From assembly GCA_946494635.1 (NCBI GenBank), contig CAMMCS010000044.1, positions 1 through 11,947 of the forward strand: a stretch of 11,947 bases of DNA, written 5' to 3'. Below are positions 5,028 to 11,486 of the stretch, piece after piece. Each line of letters opens with the position of its first letter. The first letter of the stretch is position 1. The position numbers and the translations under genes are program-made. The notes beneath the pieces are model-generated. The model saw only the letters and a list, made by a program, of their open reading frames with translations, was not told the DNA's origin and did not search any database. The DNA is from an uncultured Oscillibacter sp. GTDB lineage: Bacteria > Bacillota > Clostridia > Oscillospirales > Oscillospiraceae.

Positions 5028-6734
5028 TCAGGACTTTCCTGCCGGCTTATAGGACACATGAAGCAGCTCATGGGTACGGCCCTTGATCTGGTGAGACAGC
5101 AGCTCCACCGCAATGGGGTTGCGCTCGGACCGCTTGATGAGGGCCGTGCGGTCAGTCTCATATAGGCCCTCCGCCCGCTGCCGCTTGATGGGGTTCAGCC
5201 CATAGGGCTGGCCCGCGCCGCCCACGCAGCCGGTCTTGCAGGTCATGACCTCCACCAGGTCAAAATACTCCCGGCCCGCCTCAATGTCATCCAGCAGCTT
5301 CTGCGCGTTCACCAGCCCGTGAACCACTGCGATCCGCAGGGCCCGGTCTCCCACCGGCAGCGTCACCGCACGGATGGTATCGCTCCCCCGGATGCCGGAG
5401 AACTGGATCGCCTGCAGGGTATTCCGGGATTTGTCCTCCACCACGCGGCGGGCCACAGCCTCCGCCACGCCGCCCGTGGTGCCGAAGATCACCGCCGCGC
5501 CGGTACCCATGCCGAAGGGCATCTCCGGGGACTCGCCCTCCAGCTCCGCGAAGCGGATGCCGGACTCCTTGATCATCGTGATGATCTCCTGGGTGGTCAG
5601 CACCAGGTCCACATCCGGCTTCCCGTCATGCTGGAATTCCGGCCGCTTGGCCTCCATCTTCTTCGCCGTGCAGGGCATGATGGCGATGTGATACGTCTCC
5701 CGGCCGTCCTCCTCATCCTTGGCCTTATACTGGTCTTTCAGCACCGCCGCGAACATCTCCATGGGGGACTTGCAGGTGGAGATATTCTTCAGGAAATGGG
5801 GCCGTTCCTCCTCCACATACTTCACCCACGCCGGGCAGCAGCTGGTGAACATGGGGAAGGGCCCGCCCTTCTTCAGCCGCTCCAGGAACTCGTCCGCCTC
5901 TTCCATGACGGTCAGATCCGCGCCGAAGGTGGTGTCGTACACCTCGTCAGCGCCCATCATCTTCAGGGCGGACACCAGCTTATCCAGGGCGTTGGTGCCG
6001 GGCTCCAGGCCGAAGGCCTCTCCCACCGCCACACGGACCGCCGGCGCGATCTGGAACACGACCCGCTTCTTGGGGTCGTACAGCTCCCGCCAGGCCTTGC
6101 CGATCTCATCCCGGATGGTGATGGCCCCGGTGGGGCACGCCGCCGCGCACTGCCCGCAGCTGATGCAGTGGGTCTCGCTGAGCTTCCGGTCAAAGGCCGG
6201 GCACACCACCAGGTCGCTGCCCCGGTGGGCGAAGTTCAGGATGCTCATGCCCTGCATCTCCTCGCACACCCGCACGCAGTCGCCGCAGAGGATGCACTTG
6301 TTGGGATCCCGCACGATGGCCGGCGAGGAGTGGTCCTTCTCATAGACCGGCCGGGTGTCCTGAAAGCGCACGTGCCGCACGCCGAACCGCAGCGCCAGGT
6401 CCTGGAGCCGGCAGTTGCCGCTCTTCTCGCAGGTGGTGCAGTCCCGGCAGTGGGAGGACAGCATCAGCTCCAGGATCATCCGCCGGTGCTTCAGCAGCCG
6501 GGCGGTATTGGTGCGGATCACCATGCCGTCCCGGGGCTCCATGGAGCAGGAGGCGTCGATCTTGCCCCGCTCGTCCTCCACCACGCACATCCGGCAGGCG
6601 CCGTAAACAGTCAGTTCCGAATAGTAGCAGAAGGTGGGCATGTCGATGCCGGCCTTCCGGATCACAGCCAGGACGTTCTTCTCCCCGTCGAAGGGCACCC
6701 GCTGGCCGTCGATGTACATGATTCCCTTTGCCAT
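5028..6734 (-). CDS. hydA: [FeFe]-hydrogenase catalytic subunit HydA (NAD/ferredoxin-linked complex)
   Basis: This 568-residue H2-forming subunit has a CpI-like domain order. An N-terminal [2Fe-2S] domain has Cys36, 47, 50 and 63. A His-ligated [4Fe-4S] cluster has His95, Cys99, 102 and 108. Two [4Fe-4S] ferredoxin clusters have Cys147/150/153/157 and Cys190/193/196/200. The H-cluster domain has TSCCPAW (297-303), MPCTAKKME (353-361) and VMTCKTGC (496-503), with the small-subunit-like segment at the end. By residue number the cluster ligands Cys300, 355, 499 and 503 and the proton-path residues Cys299, Glu279, Glu282, Ser319 and Arg286 coincide with those known for Clostridium pasteurianum CpI, so it should be active. 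The third motif is unusual (Thr before Cys499, then KTG). The start has GGAGG 8 nt upstream, 13 nt after hydB. Partnership with HydB/HydC suggests a group A3 electron-bifurcating enzyme. Confidence 0.96.
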   Translation of the reverse strand: MAKGIMYIDGQRVPFDGEKNVLAVIRKAGIDMPTFCYYSELTVYGACRMCVVEDERGKIDASCSMEPRDGMVIRTNTARLLKHRRMILELMLSSHCRDCTTCEKSGNCRLQDLALRFGVRHVRFQDTRPVYEKDHSSPAIVRDPNKCILCGDCVRVCEEMQGMSILNFAHRGSDLVVCPAFDRKLSETHCISCGQCAAACPTGAITIRDEIGKAWRELYDPKKRVVFQIAPAVRVAVGEAFGLEPGTNALDKLVSALKMMGADEVYDTTFGADLTVMEEADEFLERLKKGGPFPMFTSCCPAWVKYVEEERPHFLKNISTCKSPMEMFAAVLKDQYKAKDEEDGRETYHIAIMPCTAKKMEAKRPEFQHDGKPDVDLVLTTQEIITMIKESGIRFAELEGESPEMPFGMGTGAAVIFGTTGGVAEAVARRVVEDKSRNTLQAIQFSGIRGSDTIRAVTLPVGDRALRIAVVHGLVNAQKLLDDIEAGREYFDLVEVMTCKTGCVGGAGQPYGLNPIKRQRAEGLYETDRTALIKRSERNPIAVELLSHQIKGRTHELLHVSYKPAGKS

Positions 6735-6747
6735 GGTCTTTCCCTCC

Positions 6748-8646
6748 TCACTTGCTGGCCGCGATGGCGCCGAACGGGCAGTTGCTCACGCAGGCGCCGC
6801 AGTTGATGCACTTCTCCGGATCGATGACGTGGACCTGCTTGGCCGCGCCGGTGATGGCCTCCATGGGACAGTTCTTCCGGCACTTGCCGCAGCCCTTGCA
6901 CTTCTCCGGGTCGATGGTGGGGTGGGGTTTTTCCTTGTTGCAGATGGGACAGTGGTGGTCCACCACGTGAGCCAGATATTCGTCCCGGAAATACTTCAGC
7001 GTGCTCTGGACCGGCTTGCAGGCGCTCTGCCCCAGGCCGCACAGGGCCGTCTTGCTGATGGTGTCCGCCAGCTCCTCCAGAAGGTCCAGGTCCTCCAGCG
7101 TGCCCTGGTTGGCGATGATCCGGTCCAGGATCTCCAGCATCCGCTTGGTCCCCTCCCGGCAGGGCACGCACTTGCCGCAGGACTCCTTCTGGGTGAACTC
7201 CATGAAAAACCGGGCTGTCTCCACCATGCAGGTATCCTCGTCCATGACCACCAGGCCGCCGGACCCGATCATGGCCCCGATGCTCTTCAGGCTGTCAAAG
7301 TCCAGGGGCAGGTCCAGATGCTCCGCACTGGCGGTGGTGGCGCCGCCGGAGGGCCCGCCGATCTGCACCGCCTTGAACTTCTTCCCGTTCCGGATGCCGC
7401 CGCCGATGTCGAACACCACCTCCCGGATGGTGGTGCCCATGGGCACCTCGATGAGGCCCGTGTTCACCACGTTGCCCGTCAGGGCGAAGGCCTTGGTGCC
7501 GGGGCTGGTCTTGGTGCCGATGCTCCGGTACCAGTCCACGCCCTTGCGGATAATCAGCGGCACATTGGCAAAGGTCTCCACATTGTTCAGCACCGTGGGC
7601 TCCGCCCACAGTCCGTGTTCGATGGTCCGGGGAGGCTTGACCCGGGGCATGCCACGGTTGCCCTCGATGGATGCCGTCAGGGCGCTGCCCTCGCCGCAGA
7701 CGAAGGCGCCGGCGCCCATGTTCACATGGATGCGGAAGGAGAATTTGCTGCCCATGATATGGTCGCCCAGCAGTCCATACTCCTCCGCCTTGGCAATGGC
7801 GGCCCGCAGCCGTCTCACCGCCAGGGGATATTCGGCCCGGACATAGATGTAGCCCTCGTCGCTCCCGACGGCCAGGCCCGCGATCATCATACCCTCCAGG
7901 ATGCTGTGAGGGTTGCCCTCCATAATGGACCGGTCCATAAACGCGCCGGGGTCTCCCTCGTCGCCGTTGCAGACGATGTACTTCTTCTCCGACTTCTGCT
8001 TCCGGGCGCCGTCCCATTTCCGGCCCGCGGGGAATCCGCCGCCGCCGCGGCCGCGGAGCCCGGAGTCGATGATGTCCTTGCAGATCTCCTCGCCGGTCAT
8101 CTCGAACAGCGCCTTCTCAAAGCCGGCGTAGCCGCCCTTGGCGATATACTCCTCAATGTCCTCGGCGTCGCTGCTGCCGCAGTTCTCCAGCACCACCCGG
8201 TGCTGCTTCTTATAGAAGGGGATGTCCGCCTGCCGGGGATAGGCCACCCCGTCCAGATGGTACACCAGCCGGTCGATGATCTCGCCGCCCAGCACGGTCT
8301 TTTCCAGAATCTCGTGGCAGTCCTCCGGCTTCACATGGATGTACATGACCCCCAGAGGCTCGATGTGGACCAGGGGGCCCATCTCGCAGAAGCCGTGGCA
8401 GCCGCTCATCTTTATATGAAGGCTCTTCTCCTCGTCCGTGTCATGCTTCAGGCCCACATATACCTTCAGGCCCCGCTGCTCACATTCGCTCTTCAGGTTG
8501 TCATAGATCTTCAGGGCACCGCCGGCAATGCAGCCGGTGCCGGCGCAGATCAGCACGGAGGGCACCTGCGTGCTCTGCTTCAGCGCGTTCTGGGCATTGG
8601 CCTGGAACACATGGAAGCTCTCTCTCGTCAGCTTTGCCTGTCTCAT
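6748..8646 (-). CDS. hydB: NuoF-like NAD- and FMN-binding hydrogenase subunit HydB
   Basis: This 632-residue subunit binds NAD(H) and FMN and passes electrons between NAD, ferredoxin and HydA. Domains in order: a thioredoxin-like [2Fe-2S] domain with Cys34, 39, 83 and 87; the NuoF Rossmann-like core with the glycine-rich GLRGRGGGGFPAGRKW (196-211) and CNGDEGDPGAFMDR (226-239); an SLBB domain (about 385-470); the NuoF [4Fe-4S] site ESCGKCVPCREGT with Cys490, 493, 496 and Cys536; a HHCPIC segment at 564-569 that may bind zinc; and a C-terminal two-cluster ferredoxin domain with Cys583/586/589/593 and Cys613/616/619/623. The extra C-terminal clusters distinguish HydB of bifurcating hydrogenases from NuoF of complex I. 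Its ATG overlaps the hydC stop (ATGA), and GGAGG lies 10 nt upstream. Confidence 0.96.
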   Translation of the reverse strand: MRQAKLTRESFHVFQANAQNALKQSTQVPSVLICAGTGCIAGGALKIYDNLKSECEQRGLKVYVGLKHDTDEEKSLHIKMSGCHGFCEMGPLVHIEPLGVMYIHVKPEDCHEILEKTVLGGEIIDRLVYHLDGVAYPRQADIPFYKKQHRVVLENCGSSDAEDIEEYIAKGGYAGFEKALFEMTGEEICKDIIDSGLRGRGGGGFPAGRKWDGARKQKSEKKYIVCNGDEGDPGAFMDRSIMEGNPHSILEGMMIAGLAVGSDEGYIYVRAEYPLAVRRLRAAIAKAEEYGLLGDHIMGSKFSFRIHVNMGAGAFVCGEGSALTASIEGNRGMPRVKPPRTIEHGLWAEPTVLNNVETFANVPLIIRKGVDWYRSIGTKTSPGTKAFALTGNVVNTGLIEVPMGTTIREVVFDIGGGIRNGKKFKAVQIGGPSGGATTASAEHLDLPLDFDSLKSIGAMIGSGGLVVMDEDTCMVETARFFMEFTQKESCGKCVPCREGTKRMLEILDRIIANQGTLEDLDLLEELADTISKTALCGLGQSACKPVQSTLKYFRDEYLAHVVDHHCPICNKEKPHPTIDPEKCKGCGKCRKNCPMEAITGAAKQVHVIDPEKCINCGACVSNCPFGAIAASK

Positions 8647-9125
8647 TTCCCGGCAGCCTCCTTCCCGCGGATCTCCTCCACCAGGGCCAGGGCGGCCTCC
8701 GGCGTCATCTTGGAGTGAACCTCTCCGTCAATGGTCATCACCGGTGCCAGGCCGCAGGCGCCCAGGCACGCCACCGTCTCCAATGTGAACAGTCCATCCG
8801 CCGAGGTCCTGCGCTTTCCGGTCAGCCCCAGGGCATCCCGCAGGGCGTCATAGATGGGCCCGGATTTGCGCACATGGCAGGCCGTGCCCGTGCAGACCTT
8901 GATGATGTGGCGGCCCTTGGCCTCCAGAGAGAAGTTCTCATAGAAGGTCGCCACACTGTACACTTTCGCCGTGCTGATCTTCAGCTTCTCGGCAATGAGC
9001 GTCAGCGCCGCTTCGCTTAAGTACTTGTACTCCCCCTGGATCTCCTGCATAATGGCGATCAGGTTGGACTGCTCACAGCCATAGGAATCGATAATCTCCT
9101 CCGCTCTGTCCAGATTCTGCTCCAT
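8643..9125 (-). CDS. hydC: NuoE-like [2Fe-2S] hydrogenase subunit HydC
   Basis: This is a 160-residue thioredoxin-like ferredoxin subunit that docks on HydB and takes part in electron transfer from or to FMN. After the N-terminal helical region (with KISTAKVYSVATFYENF, about 49-65), the [2Fe-2S] ligands are Cys78 and Cys83 in CTGTAC and Cys120 and Cys124 in CLGAC, the standard NuoE spacing. The start MEQNLDR is supported by AGGGGAG 5 nt upstream. The frame is open farther upstream into the leader, but that part has no NuoE similarity. It is the first gene of hydC-hydB-hydA and is translationally coupled to hydB. The promoter and a Rex-like site lie about 150 nt upstream. Confidence 0.95.
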   Translation of the reverse strand: MEQNLDRAEEIIDSYGCEQSNLIAIMQEIQGEYKYLSEAALTLIAEKLKISTAKVYSVATFYENFSLEAKGRHIIKVCTGTACHVRKSGPIYDALRDALGLTGKRRTSADGLFTLETVACLGACGLAPVMTIDGEVHSKMTPEAALALVEEIRGKEAAGK

Positions 9126-9273
9126 AAAGTCTCCCCTCATCTGTATTTTGATCATAGCAAATAGACAGGGGCCGCACATGCCACGGTGCCTGTCCATGGG
9201 TGTCCACTCGATTTCCGCGGAGTGTTCGCGTGCCGCCTCTCCGGGCGGCCACATTCTGCCCGACTTTTCAAAT

Positions 9274-9291
9274 TTGTCATGATTATAACAA
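9274..9291. promoter_or_regulatory. Rex-like operator over the hydCBA -10
   Basis: On the minus strand the sequence TTGTTATAATCATGACAA matches 11 of the 14 specified positions of the Gram-positive Rex consensus TTGTTAA-N4-TTAACAA. It is an imperfect inverted repeat (TTGTTAT against TTGTCAT on the other strand, 4-bp spacer). It covers the whole -10 and the start point, where binding would repress. Rex releases DNA when NADH is high, which would fit induction of an NADH-oxidising hydrogenase. Function is inferred; the match is visible. Confidence 0.62.
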
Positions 9292-9310
9292 AACCCTCTG
9301 CTTTTGGGAA
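9282..9310 (-). promoter_or_regulatory. Promoter of the hydCBA operon
   Basis: TTCCCA (9305-9310) and a perfect TATAAT (9282-9287) on the minus strand are 17 bp apart. TGT precedes the -10, making it an extended -10 (TGnTATAAT). The start point should be near 9275, leaving a leader of about 150 nt. Confidence 0.75.
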
Positions 9311-9342
9311 GCCCCTTTTGTAAAAAACTCCCCAGTCAATAA

Positions 9343-9357
9343 TAAACGATTCGTTAA
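9343..9357. promoter_or_regulatory. Imperfect dyad upstream of the hyd promoter
   Basis: TAAACGA and TCGTTAA form a 15-bp inverted repeat (6 of 7 pairs) around a central T, about 33 bp upstream of the hyd -35 and about 120 bp upstream of the ilv leader promoter. It could be a regulator site for the hydrogenase operon. It may equally be chance in AT-rich DNA. Confidence 0.28.
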
Positions 9358-9477
9358 TTTTCCGGTTTTCAGGCTGTGCCGTCCTCGCAGGTAATGCATT
9401 TTGCCGGTTTTCCAAGAGGAGCTCCCTCGCTTTTTCGTACACATCTCTAAAATCCAGACAACGCATGAAATTTTCTG

Positions 9478-9506
9478 TTGCATCTGAGCCGGGATGCCGC
9501 TATAAT
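9478..9506 (+). promoter_or_regulatory. Promoter of the ilv leader-ilvBN operon
   Basis: TTGCAT (9478-9483) and a perfect TATAAT (9501-9506) are separated by 17 bp. Transcription should start near 9513, roughly 70 nt before the leader peptide and 330 nt before ilvB. This also shows that the open frame beginning at 9465 cannot be translated from its first ATG on this transcript. Confidence 0.8.
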
Positions 9507-9533
9507 GACCCTAACAAGTTTCATCTGACAACC

Positions 9534-9560
9534 GCCCGCAGGCCACCGCGGCTGGCGGGC
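9534..9560 (+). promoter_or_regulatory. Hairpin in the ilv leader RNA
   Basis: GCCCGC (9534-9539) pairs with GCGGGC (9555-9560), with an inner GCC/GGC continuation after a two-base internal mismatch. It lies 7 nt upstream of the GGAGG of the leader peptide and has no U-run, so it is a structural element of the leader and not a terminator. Confidence 0.45.
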
Positions 9561-9584
9561 TCCCAGTGGAGGATTCTGCTTCTG

Positions 9585-9728
9585 ATGATGTTCGTTCTGA
9601 TTAACCTGCACATGATTCTGGCCATTATTCTGGTTCTGGTACTGGTAGCCGTACAGAATGAGAATAGTGTGTTTGGTCATGCGCAGGGACAGAACTTCAC
9701 CTCCGCTCTCCAGGTAAGAGCGGCATAA
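9585..9728 (+). CDS. Branched-chain amino-acid-rich leader peptide of ilvBN
   Basis: This is a 47-codon open frame between the ilv promoter and the terminator before ilvB. Of its first 23 residues (from MMFVLINLH to LVLVLVAV), 15 are Leu, Ile or Val, including a run of nine (IILVLVLVA broken only by Ala at each side). This is the hallmark of ilv attenuator peptides such as ivbL and ilvL of enteric bacteria. Ribosome stalling at these codons when charged tRNA is scarce would change folding of the RNA downstream. GGAGG lies at 9568-9572, 12 nt before the ATG at 9585; this is long, so an in-frame CTG at 9582 (9 nt) is an alternative start. The tail after the hydrophobic block (QNENSVFGHAQGQNF to VRAA) is longer than in classical leaders. 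A small membrane protein is the alternative reading, but the setting argues for attenuation. Confidence 0.75.
   Translation: MMFVLINLHMILAIILVLVLVAVQNENSVFGHAQGQNFTSALQVRAA
9703..9723 (+). promoter_or_regulatory. Hairpin before the ilv attenuator, candidate antiterminator segment
   Basis: CCGCTCT (9703-9709) pairs perfectly with AGAGCGG (9717-9723) around the loop CCAGGTA, just before the leader-peptide stop. The loop CAGG can instead pair with CCTG of the terminator 5' arm, 9708-9715 against 9752-9759 with one mismatch. CGCAGG at 9682-9687 can likewise pair with CCTGTG at 9753-9758. Either could act as an antiterminator. The assignment is inference. Confidence 0.45.
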
Positions 9729-9746
9729 GACGAAGAATTTGTTTCC

Positions 9747-9785
9747 AAAACGCCTGTGGCCCAGCACAAGGGCCCCAGGCGTTTT
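9747..9785 (+). terminator. Attenuator terminator upstream of ilvB
   Basis: A 16-position stem pairs AAAACGCCTGTGGCCC (9747-9762) with its partner at 9770-9785, with one internal mismatch and a 7-base loop. The T-rich stretch GTTTTCTTT follows. It lies after the leader-peptide stop and 55 nt before ilvB, downstream of the only good promoter, so it must be read through to express ilvBN. That makes it an attenuator. Confidence 0.88.
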
Positions 9786-9840
9786 CTTTATACGCAAAAT
9801 GCCGCAGAATCGGCAAAATCATTACGGGAGGACGGGTTCA

Positions 9841-11472
9841 ATGAATATGACAGGCGCTCAGATCATCGTGAAAAGTCTCCTGCTGGAAGGGGTCGAACGG
9901 ATCTTCGGCTATGCCGGGGCCACCATCTGCCCCCTGGCGGACGCGCTGCGCGCCGCGCCGCAGCTGGGATATACCCTGGTCCGCAATGAGCAGAATGCCG
10001 GCCACATGGCCTCCGGCTATGCCCGGGTCAGCGGGAAGACCGGCGTATGCATCGTCACCTCCGGCCCCGGCGCCACCAACCTTCTCACCGGGATTGCCAC
10101 CGCCTATATGGACTCCATTCCCATGGTGGCGATCACCGGGCAGGTACCCTCCCACCTGCTGGGGCGTGATATCTTTCAGGAAGTAGACATCACCGGCGCC
10201 GCCACTCCCTTTACCAAGCACACCTACCTGGTGAAGGACGCAGCCCAGCTGCCGCGGGTTCTGAAGGAGGCCTTTTACATCGCCTCCAGCGGGCGGCCCG
10301 GCCCAGTCCTCATCGACGTGCCCATTGACGTTCAGGAACACATGGTGCCCGACCCGGTGTTTCCGGACGCGGCCCAGATCCGGGGCTATAACCCCAGCGT
10401 CAAGGGCAACGACAAGCAGATATCCCATGTGGCGGAGGCCATCCGCAGGGCGGAGCGGCCTGTGATCTGCGCCGGCGGCGGCGTCTTCCTTGCCCACGCG
10501 GAGCTGGACTTTGAGACCTTTGCCGCCAGGGCCCGGGCGCCGGTGGTCACCACCATGATGGGCCTCTCCCTGCTGCCGACAGACCACCCGCTGAACATGG
10601 GCATGATCGGCGCCCACGGCAATGTCTGCGCCAACAAGGCCTTGGCCAAGTCGGATCTGCTGATCATGATTGGTACCCGGGCGGCAGACCGGGCCATCCT
10701 CTCCCCCGGTGAGATCCAGCGGCGGATGCCCTCCATCCACATTGACGTGGACCCGGCAGAAATCGGAAAGAACATCCAGACGGAGATCCCCCTGGTGGGG
10801 GATGTGGGCGCCATTCTCACGCAGCTGCTGCGGCAGGATCTGGCCACCAACTGCGGCCCGTGGCTGACGGCTCTCCAGGAGCGGCGGCGCCAGGAGCTGG
10901 ACAGGGCCTATCCGGTCCGCGCCGGCAGCGTCTCCCCCGGGCGGCTGATGCGGCTGCTGGGCCAGCGCCTGTCGGACAAGGCCGCCGTGTGCGTAGATGT
11001 GGGCCAAAACCAGATCTGGGCCTGTAAGCACCTGTGGCTGAGGGGCGGCCGCCTCCTCACCAGCGGCGGGCTGGGCACCATGGGATACGCCCTGCCGGCT
11101 GCGGTAGGCGTCAAGACAGCCCAGCCGGACCGGCAGACGGTTGTCATCTGCGGGGACGGCTCCTTCCAGATGTCCATGAATGAGCTGGCGGCTGTGCGGG
11201 CAGCGGGGATGGATCTGAAAATCGTCCTGATCCAGAACGGCGTCCTGGGCCTGGTGCGTCAGATCCAGGACACGCCCCCCTATCACGGCCCCTTCGGCGT
11301 CGCCCTGGACGGGAGCCCGGACTTCAGCGTGATCGCCCAGGCCTATGGGATCCCCAGCATCGTTGTCTCGGAGGAGGATCAGATGGAGCCCGCGCTGGAC
11401 CGTTTTCTGGGGAAAAAAGGCAGCTGCCTTTTGATCGCCCGGGTGGATCCGGCGGCCACAACCAATGACTGA
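9841..11472 (+). CDS. ilvB: Acetohydroxyacid (acetolactate) synthase large subunit
   Basis: This is a 543-residue ThDP-dependent enzyme. It condenses two pyruvates to acetolactate (valine and leucine route) or pyruvate with 2-ketobutyrate (isoleucine route). The catalytic Glu50 lies in RNEQNAGHMASGYAR. GPGATN (75-80) and the FAD-binding middle domain (about 190-340) follow. The ThDP/Mg motif is GDG at 438-440 to NG at 466-467. The segment LGLVRQIQ (469-476) has Ile475 where most enzymes have Trp (the position of E. coli AHAS II Trp464), and it is followed by DTPPYHGPFGVALDGSPDF, longer than in the classical type. This points to a distinct subfamily, though catabolic or other ThDP-enzyme use is unlikely given ilvN next door. 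The start ATG has GGGAGG 9 nt upstream. The frame is open further upstream, but that stretch overlaps the attenuator. Confidence 0.94.
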   Translation: MNMTGAQIIVKSLLLEGVERIFGYAGATICPLADALRAAPQLGYTLVRNEQNAGHMASGYARVSGKTGVCIVTSGPGATNLLTGIATAYMDSIPMVAITGQVPSHLLGRDIFQEVDITGAATPFTKHTYLVKDAAQLPRVLKEAFYIASSGRPGPVLIDVPIDVQEHMVPDPVFPDAAQIRGYNPSVKGNDKQISHVAEAIRRAERPVICAGGGVFLAHAELDFETFAARARAPVVTTMMGLSLLPTDHPLNMGMIGAHGNVCANKALAKSDLLIMIGTRAADRAILSPGEIQRRMPSIHIDVDPAEIGKNIQTEIPLVGDVGAILTQLLRQDLATNCGPWLTALQERRRQELDRAYPVRAGSVSPGRLMRLLGQRLSDKAAVCVDVGQNQIWACKHLWLRGGRLLTSGGLGTMGYALPAAVGVKTAQPDRQTVVICGDGSFQMSMNELAAVRAAGMDLKIVLIQNGVLGLVRQIQDTPPYHGPFGVALDGSPDFSVIAQAYGIPSIVVSEEDQMEPALDRFLGKKGSCLLIARVDPAATTND

Positions 11473-11486
11473 GGGGAGGAACTGCC

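Larger units (their letters stand above)
9126..9584. other. Intergenic region between hydC and the ilv leader peptide
   Basis: No convincing gene lies here apart from the annotated control elements. The minus-strand hydC leader can form two hairpins. One pairs 9161-9174 with 9184-9197 (outer part ATxGACAGG with CCTGTCxAT) close to the hydC ribosome binding site; the other pairs 9230-9237 with 9244-9252 with a one-base bulge. The centre (about 9262-9420) is markedly more AT-rich than the rest of the window. It holds the hyd promoter, a TAAACGA-T-TCGTTAA dyad at 9343-9357, and a near-repeat of CCGGTTTTC with T-rich flank at about 9358-9374 and 9399-9414. The right end carries the ilv leader promoter and a hairpin. 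Confidence 0.6.

Noticed and set aside
3287..5161. 624-codon minus-strand open frame opposite the CoA-transferase
   Set aside because: It crosses two promoters and a perfect terminator and has shadow composition; the plus-strand gene is clear.
5319..6806. 495-codon plus-strand open frame opposite hydA
   Set aside because: It is a shadow of hydA codon bias; no domain-like pattern or ribosome binding site.
6634..8718. 694-codon plus-strand open frame antisense to hydB/hydA
   Set aside because: It is His/Gln/Leu/Gly-rich low-information sequence mirroring hydB on the opposite strand, typical of GC-rich shadow frames. hydB is unambiguous.
9152..9466. 104-codon minus-strand frame beginning MRCLDFRDVYEKAR
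   Set aside because: The first part looks protein-like, but it has no ribosome binding site, spans the hyd promoter and Rex-like site, and degenerates. It could be a gene remnant at most.
9541..9560. CCACCGCGGCTGG as a possible T-box core
   Set aside because: The T-box consensus (GGTGGnACCGCG) is not met, and no stem I/specifier architecture fits. The leader-peptide model explains the region better.
9465..9584. Forty-codon N-terminal extension of the leader ORF
   Set aside because: It begins upstream of the -35/-10 and of the predicted transcription start, so it cannot be on the transcript.
9838..11286. 482-codon minus-strand open frame opposite ilvB
   Set aside because: It is a mirror frame of ilvB with shadow-type composition.
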